A stretch of 64,000 nucleotides of DNA, from the NCBI GenBank assembly GCA_036365145.1, contig JAEOAD010002183.1:1178001-1242000 (forward strand), in the 5' to 3' direction. This document shows, piece after piece, positions 43,271 through 56,084 of this stretch. The DNA comes from Orientallactaga sibirica. Taxonomy: Eukaryota > Chordata > Mammalia > Rodentia > Dipodidae. The notes under the pieces were generated by a model. The model did not search any database, was not told the origin of the DNA, and saw only the letters and a list, made by a program, of their open reading frames with translations. Made by a program: the position numbers and the translations under genes. Numbering within the stretch: the first letter of the stretch is position 1; each line of letters begins with the position of its first letter.

Positions 43271-45514
43271 ATTATATATGTATATATATATTTAAAATAA
43301 TATTAAAAATTAATATAGGATTTCATTAAATAGTCTTCCATATGTTGCCCTTTCTAATTCACTACCACTCAAAACTTTAGTGTAACATCAAATCTAAAAC
43401 TTCTTTTCTATTTTTCATTAGAGACATTCATTGAATTGAGAAAAATAGAATCCCAAACTGTTAGAGCTCTCCTAGCCATCTTAATTAATTGTAATTAGTT
43501 TTTAAATATCCAGTTCCTGATTTCCCAGAAAACTGGCATCACACAAGTGAGCTGTCATTATTTCTTAACTTGGGCACTCACAATAGCAAGACAGCCATTC
43601 ATCCCCCTGGTTTCTCACTTTCAACACTGATTAGTATGTGAGTAGCTGGTAAATAATTGAATTAATTTTATAGTGAATGACATATTTTAAGTTCTGTGAA
43701 GCATTTTATTCTGGAAATTCAAGCCAACCCTTGTTTTTCCCTAGATAGCTCTGTGTATGTCTATAATAATAAGTTAGAGCATATTCTTGACTTTCCCACT
43801 AACATCTAACAATTTATGAGCTTTTGATATTCACAGGATGATTTTTAAATGATAATTGCAATTCCCCAATGCACCTAGATAACTAGAAAAATAATAGACA
43901 ATAAATGAGTACTTTAGAAAAGGAATTTAACTAAGAATTTAAAGCTTCACTCAAGCTGAAAGTAATCAAAAAAACTTATAATGGTCCTGAAGTGAATTCA
44001 ATATTCTCTTTACATTATTAAAGAAATGTATCAGATTCAAATAACTTATTTCATGCAGCATGCACAACTACTTTATGATATAGTAATCATTATCTAGAAC
44101 TTAAAGATAAGAAAATGAAAGCTAAGATATTTTAGTTGAATTGCAGAACTCAGAACTGGTAGAGCTGATGTTCAAACCAGATCCAGCTTCAGTAATAGCC
44201 ACATTCACAGCTACATGTGACTGCTGTCACAGAGTGGATCCTTCAGCTTCCTGAGAACTACAGAACAGTATGGGTCTTACATTGAATTTAAACCTAAAAT
44301 ATATATTCAGAGTTCAGTTGCCTTATGGACTATCTCGTTCATTAGGTATAAGTTGATCACTGACTACTAATTGAGCAGGCAATAATGGTATTAAAATATT
44401 TAATCATACCTATAAGTAAAGGCAATACATTTTAGGAGTTCATTGAAAAACCTAAGAAAGAATTTGCATGAGAAATAATTTTCCTATTAAAGATTTGCCT
44501 TGAACATTATCATAGAAATCAATGAAAAAGTTATGTTTTCCTAAACAAAACTCTCTACATAAGCACTAATCCATATAATCCATTGTCAGAAGACAAAAGT
44601 CGTGCTTTCATTTGCTCTTGGAAAAACTGATCAGAGACAATCAATCATCTTTCCCTCTTCACATTCCTATAAATAATTTTTCATTAAAAATAACATATAA
44701 TTGCCAATTTTGGAAATTCTGAACACTACAGGAATCAGATATCTTTAGCAAAACAATTTAACAACTATCAAGTCAAACTCATTAAGAGAATAAGAAAATA
44801 TTTTTCTTTCTCTGAGATTATATCAATTCATTAGTACAATTATATGTATTTAAGAAAAACAGTTTTTATGACCATTATTCAAAATTTACCTAATTATGTA
44901 TTAGTTTGTATTGGGAAACAATTCCCATGCTAGAACACTGTGTGTCCCAGAGGATATTTTAAAGAATGTTTGTAAGGCAAATAGCCTGGAAGGTGAAGAT
45001 CCTCCAGGATCTTTAGTCACTAGTTCCATTTCTTGGTCAAAGCAGAGCACATTGTGCAAGTTTGCTAGCACAGCCTTTTCTTCAACTAGCAATTTCCTCA
45101 ACAATGATGTCCTCAGCTGTGAGAAAGTTCCACCAGGTGTGAAGCCTACACCTGGCCACTCTGCCCTGATGGAGCTATGAAGCAACAGACTTGATGAGGG
45201 TGTGGACTCATGCTATGCTGTGCTGCATGCTGGTCCCAAGAACAGTAACATCCTTTATGTCCCGCCCAGGAACTCTGTGAATTTGGCTAGCATATATGAT
45301 GCATGGAAGGCTGACTGGTTGGCTATGAAAAATCTCAGACCTTTTAGTATTTTTGATAGTCACCTATAAATGATTATTCAAATAAATAACTGCAGATTAT
45401 CACTAAATTCAAAGTAAATTCTTGCCCCTCCCATTGAAAGGTAAACACCACTTGAATATGAGGTCAAAACCCACTAAAGAATAGCAACTTCACTCAAGAA
45501 ATGGGGCCTGTTTC
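43271..45514. other. Single-copy AT-rich DNA with an unassigned frame
   Basis: About 2.2 kb with a possible old MIR (44,040-44,205) and a region 44,901-45,185 that is open on both strands (89 codons plus, 94 codons minus). I do not recognise either product. The double-strand openness and lack of splice-flanked or domain signals make a real exon unlikely but not excluded. Confidence 0.4.
44040..44205 (-). mobile_element. Possible MIR SINE, minus strand
   Basis: GATAAGAAAATGAAAGCTA, then GCAGAACTCAGAACTGGTAG and AGCTGATGTTCAAACC keep the order of the reverse complement of MIR. Substitutions are heavy, as expected for an element predating eutherian radiation. Confidence 0.6.
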
Positions 45515-45818
45515 CCAGCTCATCTGAGGTCCCTGGTCCTGGTTCCCTGTGCTGGATGGTGTGTGGGCAGGAGCAGCATGGAATGAGTAAGCCAGATCCC
45601 TGTTCCCTGACTCCTCCCAATTTCCTGGGCCTGGTAGATCCCATTGTGCCTTGCTAGGAGAAGCCTAGAACCTATGAGGGCTGTGGAATCAGGCCTTTTG
45701 CTCTGGTATCCTGATTGGCCACTGGGTACCAATGTCCCTTTTCACTTGGGTCAGAGGGTACATGGTCCAAAGGACAAAAACTTGTTTTCTCATCAATGAA
45801 ATAAAGAGTCTCCCTAAA

Positions 45819-45834
45819 ATGGGTAGACCACAAT

Positions 45835-45865
<31 letters not shown>

Positions 45866-47025
45866 GCCGACTAAAGTCAGAAAACAGAGTTCTCCACCAA
45901 GGATGCCTAGTCCTACAATGGAAACCTCCAAAGAAACCATAGAGAAATCAACAGAAATTCAATACCAAAATGAAAACACAACAACCAATGAGACCCTGAT
46001 CAAAAAAATCACTGGACTGGAAGAAAACCATCAAAGAATCAACAATTGAATCAACGAAATGGAACAGAATTGTCTCTTAGAACATTCAGCTTATGACAGT
46101 AGACATAACTTGATTAGAGAAAATGCTAGAACCCTCAAATAAGATACAAATGAATTGAAGGTAAATCAAGAAATGGAAGATCTCAACAACCCATTGATTA
46201 AGCTCAGTGATGACTTGATCAAATGTAAGAATGAATTCCAGGAAGCAGCAAGAAAATCAGAATTCAAACTGAAATCATACCTCAAAAAAGAGATAGAAAT
46301 GATGCAAAATAACAAAACAGAAAACAAAACTTAAATAGAACTTATAAAAACTTCTCTAGAATCCCTCATCAACAGAGTTACTCCTATGGAAGAAAGAACT
46401 CCTGATCTGGAAGACAAGACAGAAGAAATTGATTGGGAAGCCAAAAATTTGGCTAAGTTCAAAAAATCAAGTGAACAGAATATGAAGGAACTGTTAGATA
46501 CCCTAAAAAAAACCCCAAACATCTGGATCACGAGTATACCAGAAGGAGAGGAAATTCAGGCCAAAGGCATAAAGACCATATTCAACAAAATTATTCAAGA
46601 AAATTTTCCAACTCTTAAAAGAGAGGCCCATCCAGATACAAGAAACCCACAAAACACCAAATAGACAGGACCAAAGAAGAAACTCTCCAAGACACATTAT
46701 AGTCAAACTCTTAACAATGAAAATAAAGAGAGAGTATTAAAAGGAGCAAGAGAGAAACAATTCACAACAAACAGAGGCAATCCTATCAGAATTACATCAA
46801 ATTTCTCAATGGAAACCCTGAAAGCCAGAAGGGCCTGGAGTGCAACACTTCAAAGTCTAAAAAGCTATGGTTTGCAACCCAAGCTACGCTACTCAGCAAA
46901 AATATCCCTCATAATAGATGGTGAAAGAAAAACTTTCCATGAAATAATTCAGCTCTATGATTACATGAACAAAAAGTCAAACCTACAGAAGATACTTGAG
47001 GGAATACTCCATACAGAATAGTCAA
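45819..47025 (+). pseudogene. L1 ORF1 remnant of copy D
   Basis: ATG at 45,819 starts Met-Gly-Arg-Pro-Gln, followed by a lysine tract encoded by an A run (45,837-45,865), then the coiled coil (45,900-46,450), RNA-binding region (IPEGEEIQAKGI near 46,540) and C-terminal domain ending near 47,021. Several stops (for example near 46,047 and 46,332) interrupt it. It is the clearest ORF1 start in the window. Confidence 0.85.
45837..45865. repeat. A run in ORF1 near the start codon
   Basis: About 29 A residues a few codons after the ORF1 ATG, not present at that position in copy B. It probably expanded from a short lysine-coding A stretch. Confidence 0.9.
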
Positions 47026-47144
47026 ACAACCAATCTCAAGAGCCAACAAGAAAATGATCACAATAACCAAACATAGACCAGACTCTACATAGTACAAAAC
47101 ACAAGAAAGCACAAAGCCCTATAAACCATTTCATCACGCCAGGG

Positions 47145-50100
47145 ATTAATTCAAACCTCACAGAAAAAACCTTAAATATTAATGGTCTTAACTAACCCAT
47201 CAAAAAACACAAGTTATCAGGGTGCATCAGAAAGATGGACTTTTCTATCTTCTGTATTCAAGAAACCCACCTCACCACAAAAGATAGACACCTCCTCAGG
47301 GTTAAAGGATGGAAAATGATATTCCAGGCAAATGGAAATAAAAAACGTGGGGTATTGCTATATTAGCATTTGATAAACTATAATTCAAACCAAAAGTAAT
47401 AAAAAAGGACAAAGAAGGCCACTTCTTATTCATCAAGGGAATGATCCAAAATGAGCACCTCACAATCATAAATATATATGCACCAAACACAGGTATACCA
47501 TTGTTTATGAAATGAAATTTATTTGACAATAGAACAAAAATAAACACCAACACCATCATAGTCACAGACTATACACTATCATCAGTAGACAGGTCATCCA
47601 AGTGGAAAATAATAGATCTCAATAACATCATAGATAAACTAGACCTAATGGATACCTATAAAACTTTCTACACCAACTCTACAGAATACACATTCCTCTC
47701 AGCAGCCCATGGAACTTTCTCCAAAACTGACCATATATTAGGCCATAAAGTGTGCCTTCATAAAGTCAGGAAAATTGAAGTAACTTCCTGCATCATGTCA
47801 GATCACAATGCTTTAAAGCTAGAAATTAACAAGAGACACATCATGAAATCCAACAGCTCCTAGAGACTAAACAATATACTTTTAAACAATGAATGGGTCA
47901 TGGAAGAAACCAAAAAAGAAATTTTTAAATTCCTACAATTGAAGGATAATAAAAACACAACCTACCTAAACTTCTGGGGCACAATGAAGGCAGTCCTAAG
48001 GGGGAAATTCATAGCCCTAAATGCCTTCATTACAGAGAGATCCCAAATGAATAACCTGACTGTACACCTAAAGGTGCTGGATAAACAAGAAGAATTTAAC
48101 CTGAAGAGCTCCAGACAGACAGAAACAATAAACATTAGAGCAGAATTTAATGAATTGGAAACTAAGAAAACAACTTTAAAAATTGATGATACAGAGCATG
48201 GTGGCATACACCTTTAATCCCAGCACTCAGGAGGTAGAGGTAGGAGGATCACCATGAGTTCGAGGCCACCCTGAGACTACAGAGTGAATTCCAGGTCAGC
48301 CTGGACCAGAGTGAGACCCTACCTTGAAAAACCAAAAGAAAAAAAAAAATTGATGATACAAAGAAACAAAGCTGGATCTTTGAAAAAATAAATAAGATCG
48401 ACAAATCCCAGGCCAATTTGGTCAAGCAAAAAAAAGAGAAGTCTCAAATTAAAAAAACCAGAAATGAACAAGGAGAGATCACAACAGGCATCATTGAAAT
48501 TAGAAGAATCATCAGGGTATACTTCCAAAACCTCTACTCCAAAAAAATTGAATAATCTAGAAGAAATGGGTGAATTTCTAGACACATACCACCTATGAAA
48601 ACTAAACTTAGAGCAGATTAATCTGCTAAAAAATCTATCACATCTATGGAGATTGAAAAGGTAATCAAAAACCTCCACAAAAAGAAAAGTCCAGGACCAG
48701 ATGGCTCTTAGCCAAATTCTATCAAACCTACATTGAAGAACTGAAATAATTTTTTCTCAAACTGTTCCATATAATGGGAGACCAGGGGATCCTCCCTAAC
48801 TCCAATTATGAAGCTAGCATAACCCTAATACCATGATGAGACAGAGATGCAAGGCAAAAAAAAAAAAAAAAAAATAGGCCTATATCCCTGATGAACTTAG
48901 ATGCAAAGATCATGAACAAAATCCTTGCAAACCAAATTCAACAATACATCAAAAGCATTATCCACCTTGATCAAGTAGGCTTCATTACAGGGATGCAGGA
49001 ATGGTTCGACATAGGGAAATCAGTCAATATAATACACCACATAAATAAACTTACTCATAAGAACTACATGATCATCTCAATTGATGCAGAGAAGGCCTTT
49101 TCAAAATACAATACCACTTCATGATCAAAACACTGGGAAGAATAGGCACAGAGGGTTTATATCTCAATACAATTAAGGCTATAAAACACCTAATGCCCAA
49201 ATAACACTTACTGGGAAAATACTCAAAGAGTTTCCATTGAGATCAGGAACAAGACAGAAGTACCCAATCTCATCACTGCTCTTCAACTGCCCAAAGCAAT
49301 AAAACAGGAGAAAGAAATAAAAGGAATTCAAACTGGGAAGGAAAAAGTCAAGTTATCACTATTTGTAGATAACATGATCCTATATGTAAGTGACCCCAAA
49401 GTCTCCATCTCAAATTTTCTAAGGTGATTAATTCCTTCAGTACAGTGGCAGAATACAAAATCAATGCCCCCAAATTAGTATCTTTTCTATGCAAAGGATA
49501 AATATACAGAGAAAGAAATCAGTGAAGCTGTCCCATTTTCAGTAGCAACAAAAAAAATCAAATATCTTGGGATAACACTAACAAAGGATGTGAAATATCT
49601 ATATAATGAAAACATAAAAACACTCAAGAAAGAAATGAAGGAGGACTTGAGAAGATGGAAAGACCCCCCCCATGCTCCTGGATAGGTAGAATTAATATTG
49701 TGAAAATGGCAATCCTACCAAAAGCAATAAACAGATTTAATGTAATACCAATAAAAATACCAGCATCATTCTTCATATAGACTGAAAAAATGATCTCAAA
49801 GTTCATATGGAATGGAAGCAGGCCTCAGATAGCCAAACATATCCTCAGGGGAAAAAAAAAATTCTGGGGTATCACCATACACGATCTAAAGCACAAAGCC
49901 ATAATAACAAAAACACCATGGAATAAAAAAAGAAACATAGAGCAATGGAACAGAATTGAAGATCCAGACCTTAGGTCAAGTAATGACACCTACTTGATCT
50001 TTGACAAACGTGCCAATAATGTAGACTGGAGAAAAGACAGCATCTTTAACAAATGGTGTTTGAAAAATTGGATGACCATTTGTAGAAAAATGAAATTAGA

Positions 50101-50930
50101 TCCACTCATTTCTCCATACACAAAAATCAAGTCCAAATGGATTAAAGGATTAAAACCTGAAACTCATAAACTACTGGAAGAAAAAATAGTAGGCACACTC
50201 CACAATATAGGACTAGGAAAAGACTTCTTGAACAAACCCCAGGTACCCAGGAAATTAAACAAGCACTCAACCAATGGGATCTCATGAAGCTAAAAAGCTT
50301 TTGCACATACAAAAATACCATAAGCAGTGCCAACAGATTACCCACTGAATGGGAGAAAATCCTCACCAGCTATACCACTGACAGAAGCCTTATACCTATA
50401 ATCTACAAAGAACTCAAAAATGGGACAGAGAATTTGATAGGGAGTTCTCAGAGGAAGAAGTACAAATAGTTAGCACACACTTAAGAAAATGTTCAACATC
50501 CCTAACCATTAGGGAAATGCAAATTAAAACAACTATGAGATTCCACCTTACCCCAGTAACGATAGCAAACATTAAAAAATCAAATGAAAACAAATGTTGG
50601 CGAGGATGTGGGGATATAGGAACACTCATTCACTGTTGGTGGGAATGTGGAAATCAGTATGGAGACTCTTGAAAAGGATGAATATAGAGTTACCAACAGA
50701 CCCAGTTTTTACCTTACTGAACATTTACCCTAAAAGCTCTATATCTCAGTTCAGAGATATTTGCTCAACCATGTTTATAGCTACTCAATTCATAATAGCT
50801 AAAAACTGGAATCAACTGAGGTACTCATCATTAGATGAATGGTTAACCAAGATGTGGTATATCTACATGAAGGAATTATACTCAGTAGTAAGAAAAAAAT
50901 GACACAATGAAATTTGTAGAAAAGTTGTCA
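47145..50930 (+). pseudogene. L1 ORF2 remnant of copy D
   Basis: Endonuclease (TLNINGLN start near 47,165; IYAPNTG near 47,475; SDHNALK near 47,800), RT and C-terminal region are all recognisable. The RT active site near 49,360-49,380 reads Phe-Val-Asp-Asn rather than Phe-Ala-Asp-Asp. The longest surviving frame is 49,790-50,287 (165 codons) in the C-terminal region. A B1 interrupts the region between endonuclease and RT. Confidence 0.88.
48194..48347 (+). mobile_element. B1 SINE in L1 copy D
   Basis: Target duplication AATTGATGATACA at 48,181-48,193 and 48,348-48,360. Body CCTTTAATCCCAGCACTCAG and CCTGAGACTACAGAGTGAAT; tail CCAAAAGAAAAAAAA. The extreme 5' end of the head is altered or slightly shortened (GAGCATGGTGGCATAC). 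Confidence 0.95.
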
Positions 50931-52330
50931 AACTTGGAACAGATCATACTAAGTGTACTCACACAATCACAGAAAGACAATCATTGCATGGTCTCAGTCA
51001 GCGCAGTTCCTAACCTGAATTAGCCTGAGTTGCTGACATACCTGAATGGCATCTCAAGGGCACCTCAAGGGCTTGGGGGAAGTGGAAAGTGGGCAGGGAA
51101 TACAAAACTGAATCCAAATTGAACTGGTATGGTACAAATCTATATCCTGGAAGTCAGACTAAAAGGTTGAACCCTCAACAGGACATTAGGGGGAGCACCT
51201 GTATCGAAGGGTTCTAGAGAAGATGAGATAAAGCCTAGCCTTAAATTTCTCCTGCTCATCTCTTTTTTTCTGTCTTTTTCTTTTTTCTTTTCCCTTGCTG
51301 CTGGCCTGTAATTCCTGGTAGCAGGACATGGTTAACAACCGTAATGAGTTGTTGGTCTGAGAGACCTACAAAGTCTCCTAAAATAAGCAAGACAGACTTA
51401 TGTCAGAGCACTTGATTACCCACCAGAGATTAATGGTAAGACCCTACTGCTGAAGACACCATATGCTGTCAGCATGGACCATGGTAGGAATCCAGAAGAG
51501 AGCCAGTCCTGAGACAGCCCATCTAGTGCTAGAAGGCACTACATGAGCTACGGGGGAAAGTGGCCAACATCTGTCCAAGAAACTCAAAGTCTAAGGCACA
51601 AAGCAAAAAACCTGTCATGGTGCTCACACAAGTGCAATAGTGGCACACAGCCATGGTGGGTAACCGTCTGCCCTTTAACTGGCTAACAGATCTGCTCAGT
51701 GGAAAAGAAACTATATCTGGAACTGGGAAACAGGTCAGAATCATATCCAGATAACCATTTTGCTTTCTATTGTCAAGCTCCCACTAATCTTGGGCTATAA
51801 GAGGGTCTACACCTTTAAATTCTCTCTAAATTAATAATGGTTATCCCACTTAACCGGTGCTGACTTCACTCTTTTTCAGACTGGAGTGGGACCTGAGGAG
51901 ATAAATGACCCAGCACACTTCACCCTGGCCCCAGCTGAAACCACAGAGGAATTGAGGAAATGAGCAAGAGTGCTGCTTTCTTAGTGTATCTGATATCAGA
52001 ACAAGGGTGAAGGAGACAGACACTGAGGACACTCAACACCTACCAAACCAGAGATTCAGAGGCTCCTAACAGCCCATCACTGAAGTAGACTTAAAATGCA
52101 CCAAACATGGCTCAGGGAATTTTGTGGAAGAGGGGGCATAAAAATTGTTAGAGCCACAAGTTGGGACATTATTCACAGAGATATTGCCTCTCCCCCATAA
52201 CTGACTGCTGCCCCCCAAGGCATGACTCACAATTCCCTGGGGTTGACCTGAATCCCCAATGAAGAAGACCTCTTCATAAAAGGGGCACAGAGGAGAGAAA
52301 TGGTGGTACTAACTTGTGTTATTTACATAC
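50931..52330 (+). mobile_element. 3' UTR of L1 copy D
   Basis: Same architecture as copy B: TGAGTTGTTGGTCTGAGAGA block, pyrimidine tract (51,246-51,298), CTTTAACTGGCTAACAGATC block, AAGGAGACAGACACTGAGG block and GAAGACCTCTTCATAAAAGG near the end. Confidence 0.82.
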
Positions 52331-53045
52331 TAAGTATGTGCATGCCTGCCTGGCTGTCCTCAGCTACTGTGATGAGGAAAGCCGTGGTAGGGTAAGAATT
52401 CCACTAAGATACTAGAACCCTGGTGTATACACCAAGACAAGCTATCCTTCCCACATCCTGACTAATTACATGCTTTCATAGGCTCATGGGTAAATCCAGG
52501 CCATGATTCAGTCTTTCTTAGAAGCTATGCAGGAATTATTTCCCCTCATTCAAGCTGTCCAGTTTAATTCAGGGTGACCAAAGCCAGACAGTCTCAGGGC
52601 ACTGAGGCAATGATACTCACTTCCCTCCTCACTCTACCATTTATAACCAAGGCAGTTTGGATTCTCTCTTCATAGAGGTTGAACACATTGAGGTAGCTTG
52701 ACCCAGGCCTGGTAACCCAGGTTTTTCTCTTCTTCAGGAGACACAGGAGCCAAAAAGAGGGACAGAAAGGTACCCAGTACAGAATTTCCCCCATGCCAGC
52801 CCTTCATAGGGAATGTCCCTGGGCTGTGTCATTCAGCAGCCTCCCCAACACAGACAGAATCTTCCACTTCTCTGGGCTCTAAGAGATGGTGGCTGCGGCT
52901 GACCACAGCGGGATCTTGTCTGTGCTTTGGGAGTCCCAAGGCAGAAACTATGAGACACATGAACATAGAAATTGAGGCTGGATTCTTCCATAGTACCCAT
53001 GATATCCCTTTTATAGACTCCTTTGGCCCCATGACAGGCAGGATG
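52331..53045. other. Single-copy DNA
   Basis: No repeat recognised. Overlapping minus-strand frames at 52,829-53,050 in two registers have no domain and look like chance. Confidence 0.45.
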
Positions 53046-53260
53046 CACAATGGTTAGGGAGCAGGATTCTGAGTCAAATTACCTAGGTATTTTAATCCTG
53101 GCTCAGTCACTTATTAGTTGTATAACATTGGACAGTTTAGTTACTTATCTGTTTCTTAGTTTCGCTGTCTACAAAATAAGAATGAAATAGTTCTAATTAC
53201 AGGAAATCTTGTATGATTAAACAAATTTCTCGAAACAGGTACAAACACATTATCTCTCAC
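53046..53260 (+). mobile_element. MIR SINE
   Basis: Ordered match to MIR: ATGGTTAGGGAGCAGGATTC, CTGGCTCAGTCACTTATTAG, GTATAACATTGGACAGTTTA, TTTCTTAGTTTCGCTGTCTA, then AAATAAGAATGAAATAG and a decayed tail. An ancient mammalian repeat. Confidence 0.85.
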
Positions 53261-53928
53261 AATCATTACTGCCACTACAACTGCCCCCATATTCAGTTCC
53301 CATACCCAATCCTACAAAATAACAGTATAATCCTTTTCTATCATTAGAAAGAAAACTGTCAAGGGGAATTTGACTAACTCCACAAATATTTTTCATTTGA
53401 GTGAATAAATAACTTGGGAAAACACTTTCACAGTATGTATCTTGGAAGAGAAATAAGGCTTTTTCTTGACTATACTTAAGCTTTTTCTGTCTGCACAGAA
53501 TAATGATATGCACCCAGGCAAGATGTACAAGATCTTTTTACTGTACAATGCAAAAAGGACTTTGCAATTGTGATTAATATTAGGGACTTTTATGTGAGAA
53601 TACTCAGGATTATCCAAGAAAATTCCATCTAATCACCTGAGTTCTTAAGAGTTCAGAATTTTCCCAGATGAGCAGATGTGTAAGAAGGACTTAACCCAAT
53701 ATCACTGGGTTTAAGATGAATGGAGGCCACAAACTAAGGAATGTGTGTGGCCTCTCGAGTTTGGTGAACGGATTTACTCCACAGAATCTCCACTAAAATA
53801 AAGTCCTGCAGACATACTTATTTCAGACATATGTTAGAATTGACTTCTACAAGTATAAAGATAATAAATGTATTGCTTAAGCATCTACATTTTATCATTT
53901 GTCCCAGCAACAATACAAAATGTCTCTA
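53261..53928. other. Single-copy DNA
   Basis: AT-rich, no recognisable feature. Confidence 0.5.
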
Positions 53929-54246
53929 TTATGGTTTGAATATGCAATGTCCCCAATAAGTTTGAGACTTGGTCTCCAGCTGGTAGCATTATTTTGAGAG
54001 GATATGTAACCTTTGGGAGTTGGGTCACTGGTGAGGTGAGCCTTATGTATCTGTTTCCCAGTCTGCCCAGATGTAAACCAGCTGCCTCATGCCCCCACTA
54101 TCCCAACCTGGAACTGCTTCCACAGGTATGCCTTTCCTGTTATAATGGACTTTATCCTCTTAAACTATGAGCCAAAATAAATCCTACATCCTTTAAGTTG
54201 CTTCTTGTGAGGTATTTTGTAACAGCAATGAGAAAAGTAGCTAAGA
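53929..54246 (+). mobile_element. MaLR-type solo LTR (MT-like)
   Basis: Begins TTATGGTTTGAATATGCAAT, has GGTCTCCAGCTGGTAGCATT, the ATAATGGACTTTATCCTC and GAGCCAAAATAAATCC polyadenylation region, and ends AGCAATGAGAAAAGTAGCTA. Typical length and order of an MT/ORR1-like LTR; no internal region. Confidence 0.82.
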
Positions 54247-54329
54247 GTCTCTTTGAACTTTGGCACTAGACAAAGAGCCAAGACCAGGCATTACACTATG
54301 AGACTGACCCACAACAAAGCAATTATTTG

Positions 54330-54740
54330 CCCATGAATTCATTCACTCAGTGCATTCACCAAGCATATACCTCAGTCTAGGCACTGTCGTATGCACTACA
54401 GAAAGCCACAGTGAATTAGTCATGGTTGGCTTCTACTCCCACAGAGCTCCCAACCAAGGGGAGAGAGGGCAACACTAAATAAACCATAAATAAACTACTG
54501 CCAAAAATGACAGGTGCTATGAAAAAAATAAAACAAGATGATAAGACAGAGAACAAGGTGCAGAGCTCAGGTGATCAAATCTCCAGGTTGTGTTGAAGGT
54601 ACAATCTCCACGAAATGACATCTGAGCTAATCTATAAAAGATACAAGGAGTGAAGCAGACAAATCTCCCAGAAAGTTCTTAAGGCACTAGGCCATGGCTG
54701 ACAGAGCCATCCTAAGAATCTGCAGGAGATGGGATGCTCA
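54330..54740 (+). mobile_element. Ancient interspersed repeat, family uncertain
   Basis: ATTCATTCACTCAG, GCATATACCTCAGTCTAGGC, ACAGGTGCTATGAAAAAAAT and GACATCTGAGCTAATC follow the order of an old mammalian repeat that I recognise by pattern but cannot name securely. Confidence 0.45.
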
Positions 54741-55644
54741 TGCTGAAAAACTGAAACCACTTCACACTCCAAGTAGAAGGATACTATGAATTGCTACTTT
54801 CATTTTCCCATCCTCACTCTTTTAAGGCTTTATTTTTAAACATTTTGTGAAATATATAGGAAACATTGTCCCAGAGTCACTGGCCATCTTTTCATCAGGA
54901 ATACTCTTCTCCTTATCTGAATATGGATGGAATGAATTGGAGTCCCTGCAATGGGCTGGGGTTACCATGACCATGACGGATGTCCCTGTACTGCAGCAGG
55001 GTCACTACAGTTATCAGTGACTAAACCCACTGCTCAGGTTCAGCTCCAAGGCATGTCTGTCGCTGCAGACCACAGGGCTGCACTGCACATTTAATGATAG
55101 CAAGCACACACAAGTGTGAAGGTGGCAAGTTTACAAGTCTATCTTCTGTCATATCACAAAGGGGTGATGATCTTTGATATCCAAGTAACATAATACATAA
55201 AACAAGCCACTCAATTTACATATTCCCTAACACTCTCATTACATATATATGTTAAAGTAGTGAAAATGGCTACTATTTAGACTAAGGTTGCCACAGTATT
55301 TATTATTACTTTGTACAATCTCTCTTCTCATAAGTGCTTTATACAAGAGACAGGAAACCCTCCAGCCATCTGCAGCCCTCAGTATTCCTAGGTCTACATG
55401 GATGACCTAGGATGGCACATACTACCTCTTTCATCTGGTGTTCCTTCCACATGCATTTCCTTCCTGCATGAAAAGATGCCTGACCCAATCAGGTCAGGCC
55501 AGCTTGAGAGCTGTCCTACACATCCCTGCTCTTTCACATGTCTGAGTCATGAACTGAGAAGCACACTAAAACTACTGAGCCAGGAGGCTTTTGTGTTGAA
55601 GGCTCAGGGTTAACACTCTGAACAATGACAATTCATTGCCTATG
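54741..55644. other. Single-copy DNA
   Basis: No gene or clear repeat. A plus-strand frame at 55,398-55,613 has no known domain. Confidence 0.45.
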
Positions 55645-55860
55645 AAGTCTTAGAGCCAGAATATCTGGATTTGTTTTCCAGCTCTACCATATAATAACTC
55701 TATGACCTTGAGGAAGTCACTTGCCTTGACTAGAGATCAATCCTGTTTTCCTCTATAAATTGAGGTCAACAGTAACACTCATTCTGCCTGCCACAAAGGA
55801 CTCACACAATGACAAAATGAGAAATAATTTATAAGCTCCAAAACACAGTGTAAACTGAAA
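55645..55860 (+). mobile_element. MIR SINE
   Basis: CTTAGAGCCAGAATATCTGG, CCAGCTCTACCATATAATAA, CTATGACCTTGAGGAAGTCA, CTCTATAAATTGAGGTCA and the CTGCCTGCCACAAAGG tail are in MIR order. Confidence 0.82.
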
Positions 55861-56084
55861 GTCCCTGCCTTGCTTCTCATAATGCCCAGATGCTCTCCAC
55901 CATGGGAATTCTCTGAGCTCCATCCCCTAAAGTGCAAGTCTCAGCCTACTTCTGCTGCTGTCCTATATGTTTTCTGTGCTTTACTGACCTATAACACTCT
56001 TCCACACAAAGCCATCATCTACACTACTAAAAACATTCTCTGGGCAAGTAATGTCCTCTAAGACAACAATCTTTTTTTGTTTTT
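55861..56084. other. Single-copy DNA
   Basis: No recognised feature; ends at the T-rich start of the minus-strand L1. Confidence 0.45.

Larger units (their letters stand above)
45515..52330 (+). mobile_element. L1 copy D, near full length
   Basis: About 6.8 kb: one partial 5' UTR monomer and tether (45,515-45,818), ORF1, ORF2 (with a B1), and the long 3' UTR. The left edge is approximate. No A-rich tail is visible at the right edge, where sequence passes into CATACTAAGTATGTGCATG, so the 3' end is either eroded or lost. All frames carry stops. Confidence 0.88.

Noticed and set aside
52829..53050. Overlapping minus-strand frames as a possible exon
   Set aside because: Two registers are open at once, there is no domain, and one end touches a MIR; no splice or promoter support.
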